DNA of 64,000 nucleotides, from positions 1 through 64,000 of the forward strand of contig CANMLS010000031.1 in NCBI GenBank assembly GCA_947498785.1, written 5' to 3'. This document shows, in pieces, positions 39,466 to 48,455 of this stretch. Made by a program: the position numbers and the translations under genes. This stretch comes from an uncultured Aquimarina sp. Lineage in GTDB: Bacteria > Bacteroidota > Bacteroidia > Flavobacteriales > Flavobacteriaceae. Position 1 is the stretch's first letter. Each line of letters opens with the position of its first letter. The notes beneath the pieces are model-generated. The model was given only the letters and a program-made list of their open reading frames with translations, was not told the DNA's origin and made no database searches.

Positions 39466-39612
39466 ATGACTGTTATTGTAAAAAAATTAATCATTACCAG
39501 TGAGGTCTATCAGGATCCCAAGAGGCAAGAGAATATTGATTTGGAGCAATTTAAAAGAGATCTCTTAAAATCTTGTGAGCGTATGTTGGACAAAAAACTA
39601 AAGAACAAATGA
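39466..39612 (+). CDS. Short DUF5908-like protein (Pvc6 position)
   Basis: 48 residues starting MTVIVKKLIITSEVYQ and ending in a helical basic tail (RMLDKKLKNK). The pattern M-x-x-x-V-K-x-L-x-I-x-x matches the small DUF5908 proteins found next to CIS hub genes, and the position directly before the LysM hub gene matches the short Afp6/Pvc6 gene. The stop overlaps the next start (ATGA), so the pair is translationally coupled. Role unknown. Confidence 0.7.
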   Translation: MTVIVKKLIITSEVYQDPKRQENIDLEQFKRDLLKSCERMLDKKLKNK

Positions 39613-40280
39613 GCATCAAGAACGGGAAATTAGAAAAGATGACGATTGTTGCCTATGGTGATGATAGTTTTTCCAAACGGGTGGGCAGGGTAAAAGTACA
39701 GATCAACCCAGATAGTTATAATCAATCCAAAAAACATAATTATACAGAAACTCCCACAATAGGAGGAATACAGGTGTACAGATTTGGTAACGAAGAAGCA
39801 GAAACACAATCGTTCGAGTTTCTTTTTGACCAATCGGGAGTCATTGCAGATAGTCCAAAAGAAACCGTAAAAGATCAAATCGCAAATTTTGTAAAGCTGG
39901 TATATCAAGTCAATGGACAGACACATGCGCCTAATAACATACTGCTCTCCTGGGGAACATTGCAGTTTCGATGTTTTTGTGAATCTATAGATATAGAATA
40001 TACCCATTTTAACCGCAACGGGATTCCTATTCGAGCAAAGGTAAAAGCAGATTTTAAACAACGAATGACGCATAAGCAATATCAAAAAATGGTGCAAAAG
40101 AATTCTCCGGATATGACACATTATAAAGTCATTACCGCAGGAGTTACTTTACCCAATATTGCAAACGAAATTTATAAAAACCCTGATTATTGTATTGAAT
40201 TAGCACGTTTTAATAATCTAGATTCTTTTAGAAATCTAAAACAAGGTATCGAGATTACGGCACCACCACTAAAAACATAA
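39609..40280 (+). CDS. eCIS hub/tube-baseplate protein with LysM (Pvc7-like)
   Basis: 223 residues. The N-terminal two thirds matches the CIS tube-adaptor domain (VQINPDSYNQSKKHNYTE, then the conserved EAETQSFEFLFDQ). The C-terminus is LysM-like (YKVITAGVTLPNIANEIYKNPDYCIELARFNNL region, about residues 175-223). In PVC this protein (Pvc7) joins the tube to the VgrG-like spike. It overlaps the DUF5908-like gene by 4 bases and is 4 bases before the spike gene. Confidence in role is high from domain and order. Confidence 0.85.
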   Translation: MSIKNGKLEKMTIVAYGDDSFSKRVGRVKVQINPDSYNQSKKHNYTETPTIGGIQVYRFGNEEAETQSFEFLFDQSGVIADSPKETVKDQIANFVKLVYQVNGQTHAPNNILLSWGTLQFRCFCESIDIEYTHFNRNGIPIRAKVKADFKQRMTHKQYQKMVQKNSPDMTHYKVITAGVTLPNIANEIYKNPDYCIELARFNNLDSFRNLKQGIEITAPPLKT

Positions 40281-40284
40281 AGTT

Positions 40285-42057
40285 ATGAGTGAATCCATAT
40301 ATATGAGTCCGACACTTCAAATTGAAGCAGAAATTTTAGTTAATGGTAAACCAATACAAAAGGATTTTCCTATTACAAAGATAAGTGTAGAGAGGAAAAT
40401 CAATGAAATCCCTAAAGCTACGATTCATCTTATCGATGGGAATCCTGTAGCAGGAGATGATAGTTTTGAGACTGCCAAAAAAATTAAAATAGGGCAAACT
40501 ATTGAAATTAAAGCGGGATATGAAACCAAAACCGAGCTCATTTTTGAAGGGGAAATCTCTAATAAGAATATAGAACAAGACAAGAATGAAAACCCATTGA
40601 TGATTCTGGAATGTTTGGATAAAGCTGCTGTCTTGACCAGAGGAAGTAAAACGAAGATTTTTTATAATAAAAATGATTCAGAAATTGTAACCAGTATTAT
40701 CGCTGAAATGGGATTGGAAAAAACAATATCCATTTCGCAAGGTACAAAGTTTGAGCAGTTAGTACAGTATAGAATCAATGATTGGGAGTTCATAAAAAAA
40801 AGAGCACAAATTAATGGTTGTATTGTGGTTGCTAATGATGGCAAACTTACTGTAGCACCTCCTCAAGTAACTACCACCGGAATTAGAACACTCAAATATG
40901 GCAATAATATAAAAGAACAAAGCCTTACCGTAAGTGATGCTAATCAGCCTATAAAAGTAAAAGCGATGTGTTGGAATCCTTCTACTCAAAAACTAATCGA
41001 GGCAGTAGCAACAGAACCTACTGTAAATAAACAAGGAGATACTGATGGAAAAAAATTAGCAACAAATATAGGAGCAGAACATGTTTTACAAACCAGTAAT
41101 TTTTTAGAACAAGAGGCACTCAAAGCATGGGCTAATGCATATCTAATGAATTTACGCCTTACCAAAATTAATGGTAGAATTAATAGTCAGGGAGATCCAA
41201 CATTAAAACCTGATACAACAGTGACCTTAGAAGGGTTTGGAGCCAACTATAACGGTAATGGATATATAGGAGCTGTAAAACACACAATTTTACCAGGAGA
41301 TTGGGAAACCGAAATAGAATTAGGACTGCCAGAAAGTGAAGTCAATAAAGAAGGTAGTAGAAGCGAATCCAGAATTTCGGCCTTTACTGGTATGCAAATA
41401 GGCATTGTAAAAAAAATAGATGCAGATCCAAATAATGAATATCGCATTCAGGTTACTATCCCTACACTTCCAGAACTAAAGGAAGGGATATGGGCGCGTT
41501 TTGCCACTCCTTATGCAACAAAAGAAAAGGGGTTTTTCTTTTATCCAGAAATAGGTGATGAATTAGTGTTAGGGTTTATAGAAGGGCATCCTTCTCATGC
41601 TATTATCTTGGGAAGTTTATTCAGCAAAAAATATACAGCACCATATACTCCCGATAATAAAAATTCGATCAAGGCTCTGGTAACCAAAAACGATTTGAAA
41701 ATAGAATTTAATGATGAAGATAAAATTACTACCATAGCTACTCCTGCTGGTAATCAAATCATACTTTCTGATAAAGACAAACAGATAAGTATTACCGACC
41801 AGAATAATAATACGATTACATTAAGTACAGATGGTGTAGTGATAGAAAGTAAAGGGGATATAAAACTAGAAGCTACCAAAGATGTAATTATAAAAGGAAA
41901 TGCTATAAAAATGGAAGCCGTTACTAATCTAGAAGCCGAAGGCTTAGATGTGAAGATGAAAGCAAAAAAAGCAATAGCGCTAGAAGGAAACGCTACAGCA
42001 GAATTAAAAGCAAGTGGTAAAACCTCTATCAAAGGGGCGCTGGTGGCACTTAATTAA
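40285..42057 (+). CDS. VgrG-like central spike (Pvc8-like)
   Basis: 590 residues. The N-terminal gp27-like part (about 1-365) is followed by an OB-fold/phage baseplate assembly V domain (about 370-460, GMQIGIVKKIDADPNNEYRI then WARFATPYATKEKGFFFYPEIGDELVLGF, quoted in parts) and a C-terminal beta-helix with repeated short strands (NNTITLSTDGVVIES..., KDVIIKGNAIKMEAVTN). This is the spike that pierces the target membrane, with the DUF4280 protein as its likely tip. It is 4 bases after the hub gene. Confidence 0.92.
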   Translation: MSESIYMSPTLQIEAEILVNGKPIQKDFPITKISVERKINEIPKATIHLIDGNPVAGDDSFETAKKIKIGQTIEIKAGYETKTELIFEGEISNKNIEQDKNENPLMILECLDKAAVLTRGSKTKIFYNKNDSEIVTSIIAEMGLEKTISISQGTKFEQLVQYRINDWEFIKKRAQINGCIVVANDGKLTVAPPQVTTTGIRTLKYGNNIKEQSLTVSDANQPIKVKAMCWNPSTQKLIEAVATEPTVNKQGDTDGKKLATNIGAEHVLQTSNFLEQEALKAWANAYLMNLRLTKINGRINSQGDPTLKPDTTVTLEGFGANYNGNGYIGAVKHTILPGDWETEIELGLPESEVNKEGSRSESRISAFTGMQIGIVKKIDADPNNEYRIQVTIPTLPELKEGIWARFATPYATKEKGFFFYPEIGDELVLGFIEGHPSHAIILGSLFSKKYTAPYTPDNKNSIKALVTKNDLKIEFNDEDKITTIATPAGNQIILSDKDKQISITDQNNNTITLSTDGVVIESKGDIKLEATKDVIIKGNAIKMEAVTNLEAEGLDVKMKAKKAIALEGNATAELKASGKTSIKGALVALN

Positions 42058-42058
42058 C

Positions 42059-42181
42059 TTCTCGATGCAATTTCTCTTATTGTCAAAATCAATCAAAGGC
42101 ACAACTAAATAAGAATTAAAGTTTAGTATCAGTTCGAGTGATTTATATGGAGTGATAACAGAAAATAAATTGCATCGAGAA
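42059..42181. repeat. Palindromic intergenic repeat
   Basis: 15-base perfect inverted arms (TTCTCGATGCAATTT at 42059-42073 and its complement at 42167-42181) around 93 bases containing GTTCGAGTGATTTATATGG. A weaker relative is seen at 35954-36004 (GATCGAGTGATTAATTTGAAG ... ATATCGAG). It fits a dispersed palindromic element of unknown function; the right arm ends just before the gp25 gene leader. Confidence 0.5.
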
Positions 42182-42228
42182 CCAATGAAAAGAAAAAAGT
42201 AATAATTCTTTAACCAAATGAATTCAAA

Positions 42229-42636
42229 ATGAATACACAGAATAAAAATACATTTTTAGGTACGGGATGGAATTTTCCTATAGAATTTAATACACATACC
42301 AAAGACGTTACTATGGTAAGCAATGCCGAGTGTATTGCACAAAATATTAGAATGCTACTTTCTACCAGACAAGGAGAAAGACCTATGTTTCCAGAATACG
42401 GACATCAATTATATCTGATGGTTTTTGAAACGATGGATCAGACATTGATTTATAGAATCAAAGAACACTTACACTTTATTTTTATGATCTATGAACCACG
42501 AATAACTATTGAAGATATTATTATCGATTCCAAGGAAGAACACGAAAATGTCATCCTTATAGATCTTCATTACCTGATTAGAGAAACCAATACGCGAACC
42601 AATTTAGTGTTTCCGTATTATTTGATAGAGAAGTAA
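42229..42636 (+). CDS. gp25-like baseplate protein (Pvc9-like)
   Basis: 135 residues, GPW/gp25 family. Hallmarks: FLGTGWNFPIEFNTHTKDV at the start, IAQNIRMLLSTRQGERPMFPEYG and a C-terminal strand region VILIDLHYLIRETNTRTN (quoted in parts). It acts in the baseplate wedge together with Pvc11 and the hub. The motif REGERPM-type segment is intact (RQGERPM). Confidence 0.92.
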   Translation: MNTQNKNTFLGTGWNFPIEFNTHTKDVTMVSNAECIAQNIRMLLSTRQGERPMFPEYGHQLYLMVFETMDQTLIYRIKEHLHFIFMIYEPRITIEDIIIDSKEEHENVILIDLHYLIRETNTRTNLVFPYYLIEK

Positions 42637-43063
42637 GGAGGGCAGTCTTACTAATTTTTTACTATTATTTTGGATTCCGGTCTATATTTCACTGACAAGT
42701 TTCTATCTGTTTTTGTCATTCTAGCCACAGTCATAACTCAGGTATAAACTAAAACCGGAATCCATTTTAGTATATTATACTTTACACAATGATTAATATA
42801 ATGTATGGTCTGTTATTTCTACACTTCGGTTAGGATTTATATTAGTAAATACATTTTGGCTACGTTCAATGTGACGGATAGAAAAAAGGGATTACTTCGA
42901 TACTATAAACAAATATCCTTTTACTCTCAAAATTCGATATTCATGGTTCTCTTGATGATACAGGTAGAACTACCTCATTTAAAAACCTGCGATGATATAC
43001 CCTTTAGCAGGCGTATAGTTTGTAAGAAATTTGTGTTCTAATGATTTATAAGCGATTCTAGAA
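42637..43063. other. Intergenic region, about 430 bp, with inverted repeat
   Basis: No supported gene. A perfect 11-base inverted repeat (TGGATTCCGGT at 42671-42681, complement at 42754-42764) encloses about 72 bases, giving a short palindromic element. An open frame at 42805-43041 lacks any family feature and is considered chance. Confidence 0.45.
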
Positions 43064-46000
43064 ATGACAAAGCAAAACGCACTTAATAGTATTCCTAATA
43101 GTACAACAAGAGACGATAGAGTTGTGCAAGAGTTAATGCCAGAGATCATTGGTTTGGATCAAAGATCTCTAATGGCATTGATTGCAGAAATACGATCTAT
43201 TGCAAATGACATTGAGTTTACTGAGGAAACAACAAATGGATTGAGTACCTGGCAACAATTTCTAGATGAAGATGTGCTCTTTTTTCTAGTAAAATTGCAA
43301 CAATTTTCTATAGAAGAAGAGGTTGAAAACATGGTTAGTATTCCTTCAAGAGCATTAAAATCTCGTTTTATATATTTAGTAACAACCATAGATCATTGGT
43401 ATAAAAAAGCACTTTCTCTTAAGATAGATCCTTTATCGTTCGAACTAGAAAATGCAATTGACAATCAATTAAAAAAATCGCGCAGATACATAAAAAATAA
43501 TGTTTTGCAATCGCTTCATACAATATGGAGTACTTCAATTAAAGAAGAAGTTTCAGAAAAAATAACACTTCAAAAAAGTGTAGAAACCCTTACAGAAACG
43601 ATTTTATATCTTCAAGGAGTTTGTACAACATTGTTTGATGCATATATAATTAAAGAAGAAATTTCAAAACCTCATATAGCTTTATTACTTAGTGTTTTAA
43701 AATTATATAAACACATTCAAGATACATTTAACGGTTTAACCAAAAGACATTTAGATTATTATTATCAAGAGGTCTTAGGGCAATTCAAAAAAAGTAAGGA
43801 GCCAGAACGTACCCCGATTTTTCTAGAACTGGCAAAAGAAGCTGAGAAAACTTTAGTACCAAATAAAACATTGTTATCAGCAGGTATAGAGGAGGATGGA
43901 GAAGAAATTTTGTTTGAAACCGTAGAGGAATTATATGTATCTAAAGCAACTCTTACTGATCTCAATACTATTTATATTGCTAATAATATTCATGTATCAC
44001 CTCATAATAAGGCAGGATTAGTTACTGGTATTTATCAAACTTCGATACATGATGTACTGCAATTAAATCCCAATAATACCCCATTACAACTATTTGGACA
44101 AGATGGTTTTGAAGCTACCGAAGTAAACCCTATCTCACATTCAGAAATAGGGTGGGCGGTAAGTGGCCCGATATTCATGCTAAAAGAAGGGTTACGCAAG
44201 GTGACTTTGCATTTTAATATAGAAAAAGAAAGTTTATCAGGATTTAAAAAGCAAATAGAAAACATAGTCAAAGGCAGTACAACCAAAGAAAAAGTATGGA
44301 TACATCGTTTTTTTAATCAAACATTTAAATTGTCTTTAACCACAGGTGAAGGATGGTTTTCTGTAGCTCAATTTTATACAGCCATCAAAGAAAAAGAAAC
44401 AAGTTATCGGCTTACCTTCTCTTTTTCCTTATCAATAGATGCCCCTTCTATTACACCTTATAATAAAGGGATACATATGGGAAAGTATGAAACAACATGG
44501 CCTGTATTAAAAATAGTCTTAGATAAGGGTAAAGTTTACTATCCATATTCTTTTTTAAGACATGCTAAAATCAATACAATCCAAACCAAAGTTGAGGTCA
44601 AAGAGTTACAAAATTTAGAAGTTTATGATCAGTACGGTAAGCATGACACCTCAAAACCATACTATTTATTTGGTTCGCAGCCAGGTAGAGCCGCAGCTTG
44701 CTATGTTGGGTATGATGAATGGCGTTATAAAAAGCTGACTGCCATAGATTTTACTATAAAATGGCACCAGATTTTGGGTACTAATTTATCAATTATCTAC
44801 AAACAATATCCAGAAAAAGTAAATGAAAATAGCTTTAAATTTAATATTAGTTCGTTGTCAAACCGAAAATGGAAATCGTCTAAAAAAGCGTTACAAGAAA
44901 TCTCATTATTTCATAAAACAAAAAATGACATAGCTACACATACTTCTATGAGTATTCGTGAACCTTCAATTCTGAAGATGGTCCCTGATTTTGAGCAGAA
45001 AGAAGCTTTTGCATTTAATGAAGCAAAAAACGGATATTTTAGATGGCAACTCACAGCACCTAGTTTTGGTTTTGGACATGATGTGTATACAACATTGGTT
45101 AATGAGAAAGTATTAGAAATAGCTGTGGACCCCAAAAAAGCAAGAAGAAAAGATATTCGAGTTCCGCAACTTCCTTTTTCTCCAGAAGTACAAGATATTA
45201 CAGCAAGTTATACAGCCGAACAAGAATTTATTCTTCATTCTGAGGAAGGGAGACGAACAGATAAACGATTTCCGTTTGAGCTATTTCATATTCATCCTTT
45301 TGGATTATTACCCACAGCAACACAAACCTATGTAAAAACCCGATCCCTACTTCCTTATTTTGACGATAGAGGGTATTTATATATGGGTATAAAAAATGTA
45401 GCGCCATTAGAAGAGTTGTCTTTTTATTTTAAGATAGAAACACAACGAGTAGGGTATACGGTCAAGGAACCTTTAGAAATACGGTGGGAATATTTATTAG
45501 GTGAATATTGGAAACAAACACCCAGTACTTTTTTGTTATATGATGGTACTGATCATTTTCAGCATTCGGGAGTTATTCGTATACAAATGCCCAAACATTT
45601 AGAACATCACCATCCATTGTTTGAAGAAGAGAAAGTCTGGTTACGGCTTTCGGTTTCCAATGCTATAAACTCACAAATAGGAAAAGTAATCTGTATACAA
45701 TTAAACGGAGTAGAAGCCATTAGAAAAATAAATATAAATAGCGAATCCCATACCACAATAATACAACCAAATGCTATTGAGTCTATGTATGTCCCAGACC
45801 CAGCAATAAAATCGATATTACAACCTTTTATCCCAACAGGTGGTGTGGTTACAGAAAAGCAACAAGATTTTTATACACGGGTTAGCGAACGTTTGTTTCA
45901 TAAAAAAAGAGGAGTATTACCATCTGATTTTGAAGTGTTGATTTTAGAAGCTTTTTCTCAGGTATATCAAGCCAGTTGTTTCCCTTCTACCATGTATCCT

Positions 46001-46645
46001 GATGAAGTGTCTCCAGGAACGATACAGATTATGGTACTACCCTTTATCTATGAAGATACCCCAGAAGGAGAACGAAAATTTAATGGATATACCCTCAAGA
46101 AAATGAAACAGTATGTAGAAGGTATCTGTATGCATCACAAATCATTACATATTATTAATCCTTTTTATGAAACCATATGTGTCTCTTGCACAGTTACCTT
46201 TGAAGATGCTTATGAAACTGGGACAGCATTACAAAAATTAATTACTACGATCAATCGATTTATAGCTCCGTGGATATTAGAACATGATCAAGAAGCATCT
46301 AATACAAACCCTCAACATCAGATTTTACATCCTAGTAGTCTGTTAAGTCATTTGCTGGCATTACCCGAAGTAACACACGTTAGCGGATTATCGATGGTAC
46401 AGATACATCAGTTTGAAGAAAGTAAAACCTATGTCTATAGAGAGGCTATTGGTATACCTCAAGAAGAGGGATTACAACCTACTAAACCCTGGTCTGTTTT
46501 TGTGCCAAGTACCACACATAATATAAATATTGTAAATGATCCTGTAAATACTAAGGCGACACGTTTACAAATAGGAACCATGGAAATTGAAAACGATTTT
46601 ATTCTAAAAAATAATAATAACAATGAAGACAACACAAAACAATAA
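43064..46645 (+). CDS. Large baseplate protein (Pvc11-like)
   Basis: 1193 residues, the large baseplate J-like wedge protein. Features: a helical N-terminal third (about 1-250), the typical repeat ARTPIFLELAKEAEKTL-type segment (about 245-262), beta-rich middle domains, and a C-terminal baseplate-J part with QQDFYTRVSERLFHKKRGVLPSDFEVLILEAFSQVYQASCF (quoted in parts) and ICVSCTVTFEDAY. It forms the wedge around the hub together with the Pvc12-like protein encoded on the minus strand at 21113-23251. Its end overlaps the next gene by 23 bases. Confidence 0.9.
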   Translation: MTKQNALNSIPNSTTRDDRVVQELMPEIIGLDQRSLMALIAEIRSIANDIEFTEETTNGLSTWQQFLDEDVLFFLVKLQQFSIEEEVENMVSIPSRALKSRFIYLVTTIDHWYKKALSLKIDPLSFELENAIDNQLKKSRRYIKNNVLQSLHTIWSTSIKEEVSEKITLQKSVETLTETILYLQGVCTTLFDAYIIKEEISKPHIALLLSVLKLYKHIQDTFNGLTKRHLDYYYQEVLGQFKKSKEPERTPIFLELAKEAEKTLVPNKTLLSAGIEEDGEEILFETVEELYVSKATLTDLNTIYIANNIHVSPHNKAGLVTGIYQTSIHDVLQLNPNNTPLQLFGQDGFEATEVNPISHSEIGWAVSGPIFMLKEGLRKVTLHFNIEKESLSGFKKQIENIVKGSTTKEKVWIHRFFNQTFKLSLTTGEGWFSVAQFYTAIKEKETSYRLTFSFSLSIDAPSITPYNKGIHMGKYETTWPVLKIVLDKGKVYYPYSFLRHAKINTIQTKVEVKELQNLEVYDQYGKHDTSKPYYLFGSQPGRAAACYVGYDEWRYKKLTAIDFTIKWHQILGTNLSIIYKQYPEKVNENSFKFNISSLSNRKWKSSKKALQEISLFHKTKNDIATHTSMSIREPSILKMVPDFEQKEAFAFNEAKNGYFRWQLTAPSFGFGHDVYTTLVNEKVLEIAVDPKKARRKDIRVPQLPFSPEVQDITASYTAEQEFILHSEEGRRTDKRFPFELFHIHPFGLLPTATQTYVKTRSLLPYFDDRGYLYMGIKNVAPLEELSFYFKIETQRVGYTVKEPLEIRWEYLLGEYWKQTPSTFLLYDGTDHFQHSGVIRIQMPKHLEHHHPLFEEEKVWLRLSVSNAINSQIGKVICIQLNGVEAIRKININSESHTTIIQPNAIESMYVPDPAIKSILQPFIPTGGVVTEKQQDFYTRVSERLFHKKRGVLPSDFEVLILEAFSQVYQASCFPSTMYPDEVSPGTIQIMVLPFIYEDTPEGERKFNGYTLKKMKQYVEGICMHHKSLHIINPFYETICVSCTVTFEDAYETGTALQKLITTINRFIAPWILEHDQEASNTNPQHQILHPSSLLSHLLALPEVTHVSGLSMVQIHQFEESKTYVYREAIGIPQEEGLQPTKPWSVFVPSTTHNINIVNDPVNTKATRLQIGTMEIENDFILKNNNNNEDNTKQ

Positions 46646-47369
46646 CGCTGATAAATTATTGAATAGAGAAACACTAGCAGAACTATTTAAAGATGGTATG
46701 CGACCCAGCGGGGCTATATTTTCGAATTTGATTTACTCGATGATCAATAAACTGGATGATGGGATAGAGAAAAATTTTGATCATGGATTAAGCCTTTCTC
46801 CGCAAGGCAATACCGCAGAAAACTTGCTAAGTCTTTTTCATCAGATTGATGATGGCTATGCTGCCTGGTCTCTGGGATTAACCGCCAAGGATAATGGTGC
46901 TGGGTTAAATTTTAAAGAAGGCGATAACCAGATAAGTCGCCTTTATATAGAAAAAGGAGGGAAAATAGGAGTCAATACCACTACTCCCAAACACGCTTTG
47001 GATATAAAAGGTGATTTAGGAATACAAAGTAGAAAGGGCACTTATGCCAGTGGTACTATTTTGGCTAATGGCAAGTGGCACACGATTCTATCCAATCAAA
47101 TAGATTGTAAACTCTTAGAACTTAGTGCCTGCGCAAGAGGTGAAAAAGGAGAAGGAAAATATGCAGTGCTTCACGCCATAGCACTCAATCCCTATGCAGG
47201 AAAAAGAGGAAGCATTAGAAAGTTTCAAAGCTATTATGGATGGAGATGGTGGAGACGTATGCGATTACGTTGGGTAGGGACTCCCTTTAACTACAGTTTA
47301 GAAATGCGTACAGTAGTGAACTACGGAAAAAAAGGAGTGATAGATTACCATATGACGCAGTTGATTTAA
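46623..47369 (+). CDS. Fibre- or adhesion-like eCIS protein
   Basis: 248 residues. N-terminal helical segment (about 10-45, RETLAELFKDGMRPSG), a middle with the tail-fibre-type motif KIGVNTTTPKHALDIKGDLGI (about 110-130), and a C-terminal beta-rich domain with an aromatic/Arg-rich patch (YYGWRWWRRMRLRWVG). The motif GVNTTTPxxALDIKG is common in the shaft of bacterial and phage fibre or surface proteins. It overlaps the Pvc11-like gene by 23 bases, consistent with a baseplate-attached fibre or fibre base. Homology to Pvc13 cannot be claimed from sequence reading alone. Confidence 0.6.
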   Translation: MKTTQNNNADKLLNRETLAELFKDGMRPSGAIFSNLIYSMINKLDDGIEKNFDHGLSLSPQGNTAENLLSLFHQIDDGYAAWSLGLTAKDNGAGLNFKEGDNQISRLYIEKGGKIGVNTTTPKHALDIKGDLGIQSRKGTYASGTILANGKWHTILSNQIDCKLLELSACARGEKGEGKYAVLHAIALNPYAGKRGSIRKFQSYYGWRWWRRMRLRWVGTPFNYSLEMRTVVNYGKKGVIDYHMTQLI

Positions 47370-47556
47370 TGGCTTGAGGTAGTATGTTGAGAACCAATCA
47401 AAGTTACAAACATGTACTACTACCTAAAATCGAAACCCAAGTAAAATTACTCTTATATATATACAGTTATGATAGTATTTTGCAATAGAATAAAAGCAGT
47501 AGAGTACCTAGAGACTTAATGAAAGCTAGTAGCAAAATTAAAAAAGGATTTGAGAT

Positions 47557-48231
47557 ATGTATGAACAAATAGAGAAACCCAAAGAGAATAAAAGTAGAGA
47601 GGTTGCTAATTCTGTTGCTCAGAAGAAAAGTAATGAGAAGCAAGGTTTAGGGTTTGTGGATAATCGGCCTGAAATCTTAACGAAAAACACAATCGATCAG
47701 GTCATTGGACAGAGGAGAGATAATTCGATCCGAGTTGGAGATAGGGAATGTATTCAATGTGCCACTATCGTACAAAAACCAGCAGTTTTAGGATTTCATC
47801 ATTGGGAATTACAATATGGTGGTGAAGAAGAAGGATTGGGTGAAGCTGGACAGATTGGAGCTATTTCGGCTACAGAAGATCGAGAAGCAAGAGGAAGTTC
47901 GGGCAAATCGGAAAGACTTTTGAAGGGGAAGGCATTTATACGCGTAGCCGATAAGCATATTTCTGGATACACAAAAGTAGGAGATTTGGTAGATAATGAT
48001 ATTGATGAACGAGTTAGAACAGAGGCACAAAAACTTAAAGGGAACGCACTACCATTTAATCAAATAACTAACAATTGTCAGGATTTTGTTACAAGGATTT
48101 GGAATAAATGTGGAGGAATACCAGATCCAAGGAACTATAATGAACGTAACACGATTATAAATGAATTAACTCGCTCTCCTACTCCCGAAGAAGTGCAGCA
48201 AAATTGGGACAATATGTATATGCACTTATAA
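47557..48231 (+). CDS. Putative eCIS cargo with LRAT/NlpC-like signature
   Basis: 224 residues. Leader MYEQIEKPKENKSREVANSV to GFVDNRPE (1-40), linker to about 75, then a globular domain. A His-rich start (GFHHWELQYGGEEEGL, about 80-95) and a Cys in the motif FNQITNNCQDFVTRIW (about 167-182) together give the His...Asn-Cys pattern seen in LRAT/HRAS-like and permuted NlpC/P60-type cysteine enzymes. Such a domain could be an acyltransferase, phospholipase or protease acting on the target cell. The catalytic assignment is inference; the leader makes cargo status likely. It follows the fibre-like gene after about 190 bases. Confidence 0.62.
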   Translation: MYEQIEKPKENKSREVANSVAQKKSNEKQGLGFVDNRPEILTKNTIDQVIGQRRDNSIRVGDRECIQCATIVQKPAVLGFHHWELQYGGEEEGLGEAGQIGAISATEDREARGSSGKSERLLKGKAFIRVADKHISGYTKVGDLVDNDIDERVRTEAQKLKGNALPFNQITNNCQDFVTRIWNKCGGIPDPRNYNERNTIINELTRSPTPEEVQQNWDNMYMHL

Positions 48232-48455
48232 AATTTATGAAAAGATGGTGACAAGAAATGCTTTAGAGGTATAATTTAAAGATAATCTCTAAATGTAGAA
48301 TGAAAAGAGGAGAAGAAAAGTAATAGAAGTTACAAACACGTACTGCTACCTAAAAACCCAACCAACACAAAACTATCCTTATGTAAATAGCACTATGGTA
48401 ATAACTTACGATAAATTGTAGACGACTAATGAGTTCAGTAATAAAAGTTTGAGAT

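Noticed and set aside
42805..43041. 78-residue plus-strand open frame between gp25-like and Pvc11-like genes
   Set aside because: No signal, domain or upstream spacing like its neighbours; mixed composition fits chance in a repeat-bearing gap.
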